Notes: generated by a model not told the origin, from the sequence alone. A stretch of DNA of 64,000 nucleotides from Triplophysa rosa (GCF_024868665.1 NC_079895.1:23584848-23648847); one strand, 5' to 3'; positions 1 through 13,189 are shown, counted from the first letter of the stretch. Program-made: numbers and translations.

Positions 1-1317
1 TTTAAGCTCTAATGTAGGTCTGGGGAGTAAATCGGGCAGCTTGGCACGAGTCCTAGCATTAGTCATTTAGAGTCTCATCCACACAGGATCAAACTCCTCC
101 CCTTCAGCGCTCTGTCTTTTTATGTCCGGTTTTCCGTTAGGGTCTCTTTTCAAACAGCTGTGGCTTGAGGGACAGGTGGAAGTTTGAGAATGTTGAATAA
201 GTTCAGAGGGAGCAGCTGTCAAATTGGCTTCATAGCATAACCGGCATTGTTTTGGAGGTGGTGAGGGACCCGAAACAAGGGGCAGAAAGACAAGAAGAGG
301 AAAAAACTGAAGATAACACATTGAGGGAGGTGGGGACACCCAGTATGATGTTGTCAGTACGGCTGACAGATGATGGAGAGGGTAAGCTGAGGACACTGTG
401 TGTATTTCTTTCTTTCTCTTTTTCATCCCTTGGCAATGGCAGTAAATGAAGTAAATGAATCACTGATCTTTCAAGGGAGCTTTAGTTTGTGAGTTAAAGA
501 GAGATGATTATGCTGACATTATGATGAGATATGAAGACAAATGTCTTACAACAGATGACTAATAAGCTAATATACCGAATAAAACTCAAATATCTGCAGA
601 ACTAGAACATTTTAAAATATCTCCAAAACTAAAACATAAACAGCAAAAATTGAAATAATGTTCCCGACATCCTGGTCAGGCAAATAAGTGTGCTCAAAAT
701 GTAGCTACATTCGCATTGTTAGCATGAAGGATGCACATGGTGGGACATTTACCCTTTTTTAATGTGTTTTTTTTGTATTGTGTCCTGTATATGTACCCAT
801 ATATTGAGATATATTTCTATAATTGATTTAAAGTGAACACTTAACAGACCAATAACAAAAGTAAAGAAACGGTACATAAAAAAGTAAAGAAATACTATAA
901 CCTTTATAGATAAGATCGAGGTCTAGTTGGGTCCATTGAATGTGTGATGCTGTATTTACCTTAAGGTAGTCCAGTGCAAAGGAGCCGGTGAGTAATGGAG
1001 ATGACCAGTCTTTCTGCTCACACATCAGCTAGTTCACATGCACATTTCTGACAAATGAACAAACCTGGAGCTGATTCAGGGAGTAATGCACAAACGTAAT
1101 GCAATCCCTGAACATCAATTTCTACATGGTTTTAACATGGAAGTATATTAATAGGAGACAGTTAGGAATATGTTCTGGTCAAGACAAGCACTTTTAGAAC
1201 ACTATTAGAACTTTACTAAAGAACTAAACTCACAACTAAATTTGATTAAATATTTAACTTAATAATATGCAAAATGGTAGAGAAATTAATGCAACAGCTA
1301 AATGGAATAAACATTTT
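1..1317. other. Intergenic, no gene seen
   Basis: This is AT-rich sequence with only short chance frames. The overlapping frames at 67-463 on both strands show no recognisable domain and no splice context. I see no repeat family here. Confidence 0.5.
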
Positions 1318-1558
1318 GGGGCGGTTTCCCAGACAAGGATTAGTTTAAACCAGGACTAGGCCTTAGTTAAATTAGGATAATTAAGTTGTTTTAAAAAACA
1401 TACTTTACAAAAAAATATTACTGTGTGCATCTTGAGACAAAACAATCACAGTGGTATATATTTTAAGATATGTCAGTGCAAGTTGTTTTCGATCAAGGCA
1501 TCTCTCACATTTAAGTTAGTCTGAGACTAGCCTTAAACCCTGTCTGGGAAACCGCCCC
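1318..1558. mobile_element. MITE with ggggcggtttcccagaca termini
   Basis: The 241-bp element opens with ggggcggtttcccagaca and closes with its inverse, tgtctgggaaaccgcccc. The ends are followed and preceded by a second imperfect inverted stretch (ggattag...aggccttag at the left, ctagccttaaaccc at the right). It has no coding capacity, so it is a non-autonomous DNA transposon. No convincing target-site duplication is visible, so I do not assign a superfamily. Confidence 0.8.
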
Positions 1559-1711
1559 ATAATGTTTTAAAATGTTTACCATTTTTATTTGATAGTATCA
1601 TTATAATTAGTTTAAAGGTTTCGAATAAAACAAATCAACTAAAACCCCACAACATTGCAGAATGAAATCAATCGCTAATTGTTAAGTTCTAGTATTTTTT
1701 TAAAGCCTACC

Positions 1712-2083
1712 CTGTAAAAAAAATCTGTAATTTTACAGACTTTTACTGTTTTTTAAAAGATTTTTCATGTATTTTTTAAATATGGTAAAAACTAAAATTT
1801 CAGAAAAAATACTGTAAATTTACAAGAAAAACATGTCATTCTACAGGACAAAACTGTTTTTACTTCATGCTCCAGCTGGTGGAAAATCACCTTTTTATGG
1901 GATTTGTTTTACAGTGTATTGTTGAAATACTTTTAAAAAATGTCAAATTACAGAAAAAGACTGCAAATTTACAAGAAAAACATGTAATTTTACATTACAA
2001 AATGTGTTGTTTTACTATATTTTACTGGTGTCCCAGCTGCCGGAAAATCTCAGGGTTTTTTTACGGGATTTTTTTAGTGTAGG
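1712..2083. repeat. AT-rich tandem-like repeat with tgtaattttacag units
   Basis: Two related units lie side by side. Each has a tgtaaatttacaagaaaaacatgt core and a half that reads ccagctg(c/g)(t/c)ggaaaatc. A related sequence in the opposite orientation lies at 21978-22110 (ccagaaaatttccagcagctgg...). The pattern fits a dispersed fish repeat. A short frame inside it is not a gene. Confidence 0.6.
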
Positions 2084-3507
2084 GGTCAAGAAATGACTTC
2101 CTAGCAAACTCAAAAACAGAAGACAAAAAACACCCAAGCCCAACAGATACTAAGCATGATAAACAGCATACAGAGGCGAAAACGTTTTGAATATTAATAA
2201 AAAAGCACGTTTTGTTTGAAACATGCTAGAGCTGTCTAAAGAAGTTAACAAACTTCTGTAATATTTCATTACCAGCTTTTCATTTTAAAAGTGGCAATAT
2301 TGCAAAAACATCACACCTGCTCAAACCACAACAACTAAATATCTTTATAAATTCCATTTAATATATTATCCATTCTATTAAGACCTACCTATACAGTGCA
2401 CAATGAGAGCAAGATAATGCACTTCAGAGTAGATATTTTACACTAAGTGTCAGACTCTCGCTCTTGCTTGTTCTACAATATAATTCTATCACACTCTGTC
2501 AAGCTCAGATTCAGTTTCTTACCCTCATTCTGTAGCTTGTCAAGTTGTGCTAGATGATTCATTCCTGTTTTGTCAGGAAATGCCCCGTCTGTCCTCACAA
2601 CAGTTGAATGGAGTTGTAGATGTGACAGAAGGCTGGTTCAGACTTCTGCTCTTTGGGTGCAGAGAGAGTGAGTACTCCTGGCACGTGCATCTGCTCATTA
2701 CACATTCAGAGACGGCTCTAACAGCACTGACTCCATGACTGCCGCCTTCACCACATGAAATGCAGCATCTTCTTAATTGGTACCAAAGACCATACTCATT
2801 AGACTTGGCTTTTGAAAGTTTTTAGCTTCACTTTGTATCTGAACGTGATAGTGTGTCTAAGCTTGAGATAACAGAGTGTTAACAGAGGCTAATTACTCAC
2901 AGAAAGTTATTAAGTGACAGGGACCCCATCCGCCTGGTGCTGCAGAATGTTGAGCTGCTCTTGTAGAGGATAAAACCAAAGGATTAAAATATTTAATGCG
3001 GCTCACTGCCTGATGCTGAGGCATTACGATAGAGATAAAGTTACTGTTAAGGGATATACCAGATTTCAAATGCATGTGCGTGTATGTGGATTAAATGTGT
3101 TGAAATCTGTATTTTTGGGATATAAATCCTGTGTGTGAGGTTATGTAATTTCAGCTTCAACCACAAACAATTTAACACTCAGAGCCTTTGGTGTAAATTT
3201 ACATCTTGCATCAAAACACAAAGTCTGGTGTAAAATAATTTGAGCCAATCAAGTTCCAAACAAGCCATAAGTGGAAAAAATGCACAATAAATCCTGCAAA
3301 CACAGCAGATATTATGCACCTATTTTCAATAAATCATACCTTGCCATTTTTCAAGTCCATCAGTATATTAGCAAAAAATCTAAGCTGATACAGCAGTTTT
3401 ACTGAGAAAATTCAGCAATTTTGCGCGACTCACGTGTGAAACTACATGATGAATTTTTGATGTTTTATTTCTCCAGAGGGCACGATTTGGGAAATAGTTC
3501 TCAACAC
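2084..3507. other. Intergenic, nothing recognised
   Basis: Moderately AT-rich sequence without a supported exon, RNA gene or transposon end. Confidence 0.4.
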
Positions 3508-4112
3508 TCTTAAAAATAAAAGTGCTTCACAATGCCATAGAATAACCTTTTTTGTCAAAATGGTTCGGTGCCACTTTTATTAAAGCCTTTATGTATAACG
3601 CTTCACAAAGGTTATTAAAGGGTATGATGCATTATATTTGTTCATAATGTGTGTTGTAATACATTAAATGTTGTTGTAAAGAATTATAAATAATAATAAT
3701 GCAACGTGTAACAATGAATTGATGTGTTATAATGTACAGTATTTCCTGTAGTTACAATGATTCACTATACATTACAATGCATTACATCAAAGCAACTTTT
3801 ATAAAGCATTATACATATATGCTTTAAGTAAAGTGTTACCAGTGGTTCCATAAAGAACAGTTACTTTCTGTTTTACAAAAGGTTCGGTCACACTTCAGTA
3901 TAGGGGGCAATTCTCGCTATTAACAAACCATTAACTACAACTTTTTCCCCAATAAACTCTTAATTTGTTGCTTATTAATAGTTAGTAAGGTAGTTCTACC
4001 TGGTTCTTTGTGGCGGAAAAGGTTCTTCAGATTATAAAAATGTAAGACAGAGATGGTTCTTTAAAGAACCTTTTAGTGAATAGTTCCTTGTGGAACCAAA
4101 AATGTGGGAAAT
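3508..4112. repeat. Nested fish repeats (ggttctttaaagaacc family)
   Basis: The outer repeat has a left end, ctcttaaaaataaaagtgc, and a body rich in the palindrome ggttctttaaagaacc (near 4054), with ttccttgtggaaccaaaaatg near 4083. Inside it, 3567-3840 is a separate element with inverted ends ggtgccacttttattaaagc and gctttaagtaaagtgttacc. A third fragment starts at 3886 (ggtcacacttcagtataggg). The far right end of the outer element looks truncated. All are non-coding. Confidence 0.6.
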
Positions 4113-5173
4113 GTGGTAGAGGTCACTTTATCACAGTCTATTTAGAGTCTATTCAAGTATATAGCACTTGAAAACTTTTATACTGTTTCTGTCTTTTCCA
4201 TCTCTCTCACCCGCTGGATTCACTGCAGTAGACTGGCCTCTGGCTTTGCGTTGCGACATTACTTCATCACATTTCTCTAAATGGGCATTGAACCAGCCAA
4301 GCTCATTTGGACAATCAGCCGTTTAAGCCAATAAGAGCACCTCAGCTTTACTCATTAAAGTAGGGCAGTGACAAAAAAGCCATCGTTCACATCAGCACAA
4401 GGCTCTTAACGCTTTTTATAATGCTCAGAATATTCAACTTGTTATTATGGGTGGTGAAGGATTAAATGGATGATCAGACACAACATTAATACCACTAACA
4501 GGGAAAGTCAATAACATTGACGATTTTTTTTCTTCAATAGTACCTGTCAAGGAGTGGGACACATCAGGCAGCAAGTAAACAGTCAGTTATTGAATTTCGT
4601 GTTTTGGAGGCAGGAAACATAGGAAAGTGAAAAGATGACAAAAAATGCCATTCTTTTTAAACCTGCATGTAAACGGCAAAGTCTCAAACCCTTGTTTAAG
4701 CACAACTGATGAATTATGACTGATGGATTTGTAGACGATCCTGGGTTAATATAAGTAGTATTAGATTTGTGCTTGAATATTACTGTACAGTTACAGTGGA
4801 AAACGTTCTTGGAGATTTTCATTTGCCAGTCTACTGGTTAGGAAAATTAACCCTTAGGTCACGCTAATAAGATTCAGCCATAAAATTTGAGGAAAAATAA
4901 ATATTTAGTAGTGTAAATACAACACAGGCTGAATAATTAATGTCGTGTTGAGATTGCATCACATGTTTAATTCATTGGCCCTTCCTGAGGCGTCTGGCCT
5001 CCTTAGGCCATGAATGCCGCTGTAATTGAAAGTGCTGGTTCAATATGGCTGAACTGATTCATTAGTATTTCTGAGATCCTTGTCACATGCTGTTTTAATT
5101 AGAGAAAGGCGTTTCCTCAGGGTCTCATCAACACCTTTTATGAAAGTGGTGTGTGGATATAAAAGCAGATGAG
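4113..5173. other. Intergenic, nothing recognised
   Basis: No exon, RNA gene or repeat end can be supported here. Confidence 0.4.
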
Positions 5174-6534
5174 GAGGTAATTAGGGCTGTGCAAAAATAT
5201 CGATACATGTAACTATCGCAATATTTTTTTTCAATAGTGTGTCGATAGTGATACCTGTACTATCGATAACTTTTTTAAAATCATGTCATACATACGGCCA
5301 AAAGTAAGTGGAAGCGAGCATGGCGAAAAATATAAGAACGCTTGGAGCTCTCAGAGCTGATGTGTGGGTGTGCTCTGGTTTTCAAAATAATTAATGGAGT
5401 AATGAGTTATATAAAATAATGCTGTTTGTAGGCTTCGCAAGTCATGACACAAGTCACTTGGCTACTGCAGTGCATTAGACAAAAAGTTTATTAAGAAAAG
5501 TAACAATGACAGTTATTGTGCTTTCACGGATGTGACACCAGCGCATTTACAGCACGGATGAAGCAGGGGTTTTATACTGCCCATGTTCATTGTTTTAACT
5601 GTAATGCACCACAACAGCCAAGTGACTTGCGTGAGCCACCTATTCCCCTGTGCTACCCACTTGAGGGGCGCAATCCACAGTTTGAGAACCCAAACCTCTG
5701 ATCTAAAGGTCCATGCATCGCACATCATGGCCACTCTGCAGAGGTAAGGGATGTTTTTACGCTTATCCTAACAGAAAACCCCAGGTGGTGCACAGCATGT
5801 TGTATTTCTAGCTCTACTTTTTACATTTTCTATTTAAAGTATTGCAATATATCGCAAATGTGTATCGTGTCAGGAAAGGTGTGGGGAAGAACCCAGATGC
5901 AGGCAGGCGGTGAAGGGGTTAACACAAGACTTCATTAACAAAACAGAAAATAAACCAAAAACCCACGATGGGGCAAAACCGACACGAATTAATTAAACAA
6001 AAGCAGAAAATAAGTACTTCCCTCGATGGGGATCAAAGAAAACCAAAACTAGACTAACGATAAACATACAACAAGACTAACCAAAAGACAGGGAAAAACA
6101 GGACCGGTTTCAGAGGAAGTATTCCAACAGGGATTTCAAGACACGACTCACAGTGGATGGTACCAGTACAACGGACGAGCACAGGACAAAGAACACGAGG
6201 GTATTTTATAGGGAGACAGACAAAGGAAGATAACGAGGGGCAGGTGAGGAACATGAGACACGGCAGGAAGGCAATACGGGAAACGAGAGGGGCGGGGCCA
6301 ATGACGAGACAGAGAAAGCACATGGAATGTCAAAGGTAAACAACCCATGACTTTCTCACACTAAACCTAAGGGATCTGTCACGATCCTGTCACAAGACTA
6401 GAAAACCATGAACAAGAAGGCAGGACCATGACATATCGTATCGAAATACATAGCAATATATTGTATCATGACCCATCTATCGTGATATGTATCGTATCGG
6501 GAGGCACTTGCCAATACACAGCCCTAGAGGTAAT
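5174..6534. mobile_element. hAT-type element, 8-bp duplication GAGGTAAT
   Basis: The element spans 5182-6526. It begins tagggctgtgcaaaaatatc and ends ccaatacacagcccta, so the outer ten bases (tagggctgtg / cacagcccta) are perfect inverted repeats. GAGGTAAT stands directly outside both ends (5174-5181 and 6527-6534), the 8-bp target duplication expected of hAT transposons. Near each end the sequence repeats gtatcgata-like words. It has no transposase frame, so it is non-autonomous. Its middle has been split by an LTR-like insertion at 5868-6433. Confidence 0.9.
5863..6438 (-). mobile_element. Solo-LTR-like insertion inside the hAT element
   Basis: A 566-bp unit (5868-6433) begins tgtcagg and ends catgaca, and is flanked by the 5-bp duplication TATCG (5863-5867 and 6434-6438). 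TG...CA ends with a 5-bp duplication are typical of LTR retrotransposons, and the absence of any internal region suggests a solo LTR. Read on the minus strand it starts tgtcatgg and has a TATA-like ctataaaata about half way along. Its minus-strand end (ccgcctgcctgcatctgggt) matches the right end of the element at 40407-42650, so the two belong to one family. Confidence 0.75.
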
Positions 6535-8880
6535 ATACACATGCTATTTTTAATTTGGCACAATAAAATGCTGTTCGATTATGAGATTGCTATTTAGAAA
6601 ACATTTGAGAAAAATAATCTGTCAATGTCAATGGATGATGAAATATTTGTGAACGCTTCACTCAAAGCAGAACTGAGCATTTTGTATCATTAGAATCTTG
6701 CTTTTCAAAGAATACTTAATTGACTGTGGTCTTATATGGATGTCTTTGACACATGCATGACTGCTTTGTGTTAGTCAATACTGCAGTCAATGCAGGGTGT
6801 GCAGACAACACAAACATTTTGTGTTACTTTTTTTTAAATGAACACATCCATTTTAAGAGTGTGGGAACATTAACTGCCAAGTTAGCTATATTAACAAAAA
6901 ATGTTTATATAGTCTCAACACAAAATGTTAATTAAAAAAAAAATTACATTTAATTCCTTAGATTTTACATTATTTTAACTCAAATTTGGGTATAGAAAAA
7001 AATTCTATAAATATATTTTATTAATTTCTGGCGCAGAATTATGTTTTTCGGGGCCTGACAAGATGTGTCTTATATCATTTGTGTCATTGCTCTGCAGTCT
7101 GTTTGGGTCAAGCAGAAATGTAACTCATCTACTGATAAAAAGAGACATTAAGATAAACAGACAGTATTGTCATGCACATATACATTAATATGAATTGCTA
7201 TTGTTGACCCAAACAGATTCATACGCCACTTGCATTTCAGATGTACTACCTGAGAAAAGTCAATGACAACAGTTGATGGAAAAATAGTGACTACAACTGT
7301 CAAGCTATAAAATATATTATGTATGTAACATACAGTATGTAATATTTCGAAGCCTCAAATTCCATGTGACATGGCTGCACTCTTTTAGTATATGTTGCGA
7401 TGACATGTCCTTCAATTTCATGATCAAGTTAGTGTAGTTTACAACAGCAGTGGCCTCTTCGCTCAGCAACAAGGTGGTGAAAGATCAATAGGACTGACAT
7501 CCGTTGATAAGTCTGCTTCTCCATCCCCGTTTTGACAGCTTAATACATATGGTGATACTCATGCCTCATCTCATCACTAAGAATTAGGGTAATTTATCTC
7601 TTACACACATTTTTTCTCTCTCTCTTCTTCTTTCCTTTCTGTCTTGACATTTACCTCAAGTGACACTCTTCCCTCTGAACCTTTATTGGTCTGACAGAGG
7701 AGACTGGTTCTGCCTCTTCTTGCATTTGTCTCATCTCCAACCTGAAGGTCTGACATTTCTCATAGTGCACAGAGCGATGGAAACATCACGTCTTATTTCT
7801 TTGGGCCCTGACTCACTGGCAAAGACAGTCCGTCTCTGTGACCTTTGACCAAAGTGCACTAACTGGCAGAGACATGGGAGACCTCCTTATCTCTCTTTTC
7901 TCATGTGATTTATATTTAGCGTGTGTGGAAAAAAAGCCAATGTTCGATATGAATGTGTGAGTGTATTTGTGTGTATGTGACTCTTTCCATACTCCTCTCA
8001 TTTAATGGTTTCTAACGGGAAGCTACAGTATATCCTGGGATGGGTCTTTTGTCCCCTCGAGTGATGTATAATCTCTACTGCTCATCCATGAAACGTGACC
8101 TTCTCTGAGATTGCATAAAATAGAAAAAATGTCTCCAATAAGCTCCACCACGCCTCCCATTTTCATCTCCTCCAATTTTCTGTTTATCTGGAAACAATTG
8201 TGTTGCTCTTACTCTGTTCCAATGTTCATGTTCTACTCTGTTCCAAAGTTAAAAAGCAGCCATTTTAAAAGTGTGGGGGGGACAGCTGTCAGGTGATGTA
8301 ACCTTCAAAGACCAAACAGATTATGCACATGTTCATATAATAAATTCTATATAGAATAGCAGTTGGCATTTTAGAGCACCCTAGTAGCAATTTTGGGAAA
8401 ATGCCATGATAGCAAATAGCCTACCATGGTAAACACTATTGGAACACACTGCCTTTACCATATAACCAATTTTATTTAACAATTTGACCATAAAATGAAA
8501 TGAAAAAAAAAAAAATATATATATATATAAATGTTTAATTCTCTGTTATGTGCAAAGGTAGCAAGCACGACCGGTATCTTCAGAGATCTTTTATTTCATC
8601 TCGAACAACAGTTTCACATGGTAGTAACTATAGGCATGACCACACTTCTTCTTCTACTAGCTCCGACTCAACTCTTACTACCTAGCGTCTCTAGAGGCAG
8701 CACATGTATTACATAAGTATACACAACATCCTCCCTTCTCTCTGTCAGTGAAGTGTGACAGCCAGCCTTTCCTACAGACCGGTTGAAGTAAAGAACATAA
8801 TGGTAATGAATTAAAGTACTAAATATGATAAAGTATGATAATACACTGTGAGTATTCGGCGCAAAACAACTTTTCTTCAG
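6535..8880. other. Intergenic, low-complexity tract near 8.5 kb
   Basis: No gene is recognised. An A-tract passing into (TA)n at about 8504-8530 is a small microsatellite. The short frames around 7.7-8.7 kb carry no domain. Confidence 0.4.
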
Positions 8881-9383
8881 TGGGAATCAGTGTTGGGTAA
8901 GTTACTCTGAAAAAGTAATTACTAGTTACTAATTACATATTCAATAGTGTAATTAGATTACTGTATAAATTACTCTCTCCAAAAAGTATTTAGTTACTAA
9001 TTACTAATTACTTTCTATATCCTATATCAACCTTGATTAGTTAAGTGATTGAAGGATAGACATGAATCGGCTTATTTAATTCATTCAAATAAATAATATT
9101 AAACTACATAAAGTAGTATTATTAACTGACCAAAGTATTACAAATGTGAAAATTATACATTAAAGCACAGATTTTAAAGTTAGACTTTGAATTTTGATGT
9201 CAATTTCACTATTGCACACACATATATTACACAAAGTATTTAGTTTAATTACATCAGAAGTAACTGTAATTAAATTACAGAAAAAATAAGAGTAATCCCT
9301 TACTTTACTTTTTCAAGGGAAAAGTAATTAAATTACAGTAACTAATTACTTAGTAACTAGTTACACCCAACACTGGTGGGAAT
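8880..9383. mobile_element. hAT MITE, 8-bp duplication GTGGGAAT
   Basis: The 488-bp element (8888-9375) has perfect inverted ends, cagtgttgggt and acccaacactg. The flanking duplications GTGGGAAT are at 8880-8887 and 9376-9383. Its interior repeats words such as agtaattactagttactaat. A second copy of the same family, heavily interrupted, lies at 25590-27876. It is non-coding. Confidence 0.93.
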
Positions 9384-11646
9384 TAAGGATAATTCCATTC
9401 CGGATGCGAGCGGCGTGACAAAAGACAACAGAACCCAATAATCAGTTACGCATTTACTCATTTAGCAGACACTTTCATCTAAAGCGAGTAAGCGAAAATA
9501 TAACACACACTCGGCACGATGTGACGCGTCACATGGCTCATCATTTCAAATCATAATGTGTAAATTTGATCGGGTGATTTGTGTTAACGCGACATAACAC
9601 ATACTTACAGTGTGTGTTTGAGAAAAGGACGTAATCATCCTCTGCTTTTTCTGGGGCGCATTTAGGCTACCCCAAAAACTGCCAAAAGAGCAAAGAAATT
9701 AAAGAAAGAAATCACGAGCGCAACTCCCGTAGATAGATTTGAAGCTCTTGGCGCGCCCAAGAGATGATTCGGCTTGTGATTGGCTGAATGTTACTTCACT
9801 CAAATCTAAGTAACAAACCAGAGAACACGGGCTGAAATGTAGGCGGTGAGTCAAAAATAGTGCGGGGAACAGAATCACCTGTTTCTAAAAGTGCGGGGGA
9901 CGTGCCCAAAACATAGGAATGCAGTCTTTAGGGTCAAATGCTAAGGCAACATCACATGTATTTTTACAGAGATGGCAATCCCAGAATGCAATAAACATAC
10001 ATACAACAAACATAAACTTGGTATGCTATGCTGTATATATATTTTAATGCCTATTGAACTAGTTGTGCATCATTACTCTGCATTGATTTTCAGTTTTCTG
10101 TGCACTTTGCGAAAGGAGATTTATTCGTGGCATAAGGTTTCAAAGCTCCAAATCACTTCCAATGAGATTCCATATAAGTCACAATCCAGTCCTAGGAGAT
10201 AACTGTCTACGTAGGTAGTTGACAGTGATGCAGCTCACTATGTTTCAAAGCATAAGTTCAGTGTTGTGAAATGCCAGTTTAATACTGAAGTCCCTGTCTT
10301 TCTGCATTTTAATGTATTTCTTCCCAACCTATTATTTGCTTGTTTCAGTCTCTCACACCTTTCATGTCTCTTGTCATCCCAGTCGCCAGTGTCTCTCGTC
10401 ACCCGCTGAATATATGAAAATCAAAAAGTGAATTAAACATTCACCCTGTCCATTCCTCAGCCTGCGTCTTTGTCTTCACATCTCTGTCTCATCCACCCTT
10501 CCATCTGGGTTCCCCCATACCCCTTCTTTTCCATTCCTTCTGCTCAGGGGGCGCTGGGTGAGCGCATCTGCTGCGAATGATAGCAGTGAGACACAGCCTT
10601 TCAGATATCTCTCCTCACCATTAGATTTATTTACTAGGTTTTTATTTAGTGATGTGTACTTGCTTAAAGAAATGCTTCGACACAAACAATCACCCCTCCC
10701 ACAAGCGATTTACGGCCTATAGGAATGAGATAATTAACCCTATTAATGAGTCTGAATTGTGGATGAGGATTTGGCTTTTATGATGACTTTAAACTCCCCT
10801 ATTAGAACATCCATACGGCATATACATTTTACTGCGAACGAATCCTGGCACTCCAGGAAGGCAGATCCAGGAAGAGGAGGGTTAAATCCATGACCTCGAT
10901 ACACATGACAGGCTTTATTTCGGTCTCTTTCTCCATTTCTCCTGCTCTCTCTCTTTGTAAAGTGCAGTTGATGTGTGGGTTCTTGTGGAGGTGTTTGGCA
11001 GAAAGACAAAGAAATGCCATGTTTATATACAATCATACCCACATGCACTCGTGCGAAAAAGATGCACCAGGTCTAAATAGTGTTGGTAATGCAATCGGTC
11101 TGATGTGCTTCGTACTACCTCACATAGATGCATGTCACATAAAATCTTGCTTGTTGGCCTTTCATGTGTGTAATTCATAGACATGGCCCCATGCGTACAT
11201 GAAGGTGTTAACCAAGAGCAGGAGGGAGATGAAGCTTGTCCAAACGAATTTGTGGCCAGTTAAATGCCACTGCTAAGCAGTTAAGCTGTCAGGACTCGAC
11301 AAAAACTAACAGTCCCTTCATATGAAATAACGCTGTTTACACTGCAAGTGTACTGTGAAATGTAGGGGGATATACACACATTCTCGTGTTTTGTTTAATT
11401 GATGGTCTATATGTCAGATGGACATTTTTGGATGTTGTGTCGTAGCTTGATTTTTTTCAGTCACTGAGATGTGCATTTTTAAGACAAATGAATATTACTA
11501 AAATAAATAAAAAATCAAATACAATCAGCAAAACTTCTCACAAAACTCCACAGATATCTGCTAAGGGGCTATATGTTTGAGGGATTAGGTAGATCGTTTG
11601 TGTAATGTATGTGTGTGTGTGTTATTACCTTTATGAAAATTAACTA
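9384..11646. other. Intergenic; one short dispersed fish motif
   Basis: No gene is recognised. At 9449-9489 there is a fragment of the widespread fish motif catttagcagacactttcat...aaagcga, probably a repeat relic. Open frames on both strands at 10.5-11.2 kb show no domain. Confidence 0.4.
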
Positions 11647-12176
11647 CACTGCCCGTCCCAAAAAAAATCACCACCTGGATTTACCTCAAATTTGGTAAGA
11701 GCCTCCCATTGGATTGGAGGTCTAGGTTCAGCAATGCTATGTGCCCAAAGAATAAGGTCAGCTGACTACATACTGAATGACCAGGTTATTCCATTAATGA
11801 GTTTTTTCTTCCCTGATGGCACGGGCATATTCCAAGATGACAATGCCAGGATTCATTGGGCTCAAACTGTGAAAGAGTGGCTCAGGGAGCATGAGACATC
11901 ATTTTCACACATGGATTGGCCACCACAGAGTCCAGACCTTAACCCCATTGAGAATCTTTGGGATGTGCTGGAGAAGACTTTGGTCCGACTCTCACATCAT
12001 CAATACAAGATCTTGGCGAAAAATGAATGCAACTCTGGACGGGAATAAATGTTGGACGGGAATACATTGCAGAAGCTTATCGAAACGATGCCATGGCGAA
12101 TGAATGCTGTAATCAAAGCTGAAGGCGGTCCAACGAAATATTAGAGTGTGTGACTTTTTTTTGGATGGGCAGTGTA
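11645..12176 (+). mobile_element. Deleted Tc1-like element (DD36E type)
   Basis: The element (11647-12174) has inverted ends cactgcccgtccc and ggatgggcagtg, each next to a long A or T run. It is flanked by the TA dinucleotide at 11645-11646 and 12175-12176, the expected Tc1/mariner duplication. It keeps only the last part of a transposase gene. At about 530 bp against roughly 1.3-1.6 kb for complete elements of this superfamily, it is an internal-deletion derivative. Confidence 0.88.
11692..12048 (+). pseudogene. Tc1-like transposase remnant (C-terminal half)
   Basis: The frame ends with a typical Tc1/mariner catalytic region: [15 protein letters not shown], then [20 protein letters not shown]. 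The second catalytic aspartate (in DDN) and the glutamate of PIEN are separated by 36 residues, so it belongs to a DD36E group; published work calls one such group Incomer. The N-terminal DNA-binding domain and the first catalytic aspartate are missing. After [11 protein letters not shown] a frame break occurs and the rest of the C-terminus reads in another frame. It is non-functional. Confidence 0.88.
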
Positions 12177-12920
12177 TGAGGTTTTATTATAGTAAAAGTG
12201 TATTTTTGGGGGGCAGACTGATTACCAATTGTCTTATAATTTACTACAAATATTATGGTTACACTATTGTAGTGACACTGTAGTAAATTTGTGGTTCCTA
12301 TCAATTTAATACAAAAAAGGTTGAGAATTGTGAGAAATTATTCTCATTGTCAATCTCATTTTCTTTTATTTTTTATTATAACATCAATACACAACATAAC
12401 ATATTGATAACTTGAATATGACATTCTCAATTTACAAAAACAAACTTAAATTAAAAAAAAAAAATGGTGAAAAAATAATAATAATTCTACTTATTACATT
12501 ACATGAAAGATCTCCTTATATTTTCCTCAAAAAAGATATATATTTTTAGTTTTTAATCATTTTAAGTGATTTAATTAAATGTTCGACTTCACATAAAAAT
12601 TCTATAAAAGTTTTTTTTTTTTAGGAATCTTTGTTTGTGCAAATAAAACTTCGCTACAAGAATAAAAAAAATTAACCACAGATTCAAATGTTTTCAAAAT
12701 AACATATAACATCTTTAATGCCTAGAGTACATGTAATGTTGAGTTAAGAAGAACAGTAGAAACTCAGATCATTCCAGAAAATTGAAGACACATTACACCA
12801 AAAAAATAAGTGACATATGCTTTCATTCTCATTATTACAAAAGGTGCATATATTATCTATATCAATGTAACGTTACTTGGCCAAAAACTCATTGCAAGGA
12901 TATTCTCAATCTCATAGTAG

Positions 12921-12922
<2 letters not shown>
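12177..12922. other. AT-rich spacer
   Basis: Very AT-rich sequence with several A and T runs. Nothing codes. It ends at the large microsatellite. Confidence 0.5.
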
Positions 12923-13006
<84 letters not shown>

Positions 13007-13068
13007 CACACACACGCACACACACACACACACAGCACACGCACGCACGCACACACACACACACACAC

Positions 13069-13105
<37 letters not shown>

Positions 13106-13110
13106 TGTAC
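12923..13110. repeat. CA/CACG microsatellite
   Basis: About 188 bases are almost purely alternating purine and pyrimidine: a (CA)n block, then about 16 CACG/GCAC units, then (CA)n with scattered CG steps, ending at acacgcatgtac. The frames here (His-Thr/Ala-Arg on +, Cys-Val/Ala on -) are artefacts of the repeat. It lies directly upstream of the CpG-rich promoter. Confidence 0.97.
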
Positions 13111-13189
13111 AATGACGTCATTACCGCCCGTATTCATCCATACGCCCAACATTCTTTCTTTCTTTATTTGGCAGACGTTTCTAGAAATA

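Noticed and set aside
67..463. Overlapping open frames on both strands at the left edge
   Set aside because: No domain, no splice-site support, mutually overlapping; consistent with chance.
1..13000. Search for an upstream neighbour gene of myo16
   Set aside because: No exon with family-like protein and splice sites was found on either strand; only repeats and chance frames.
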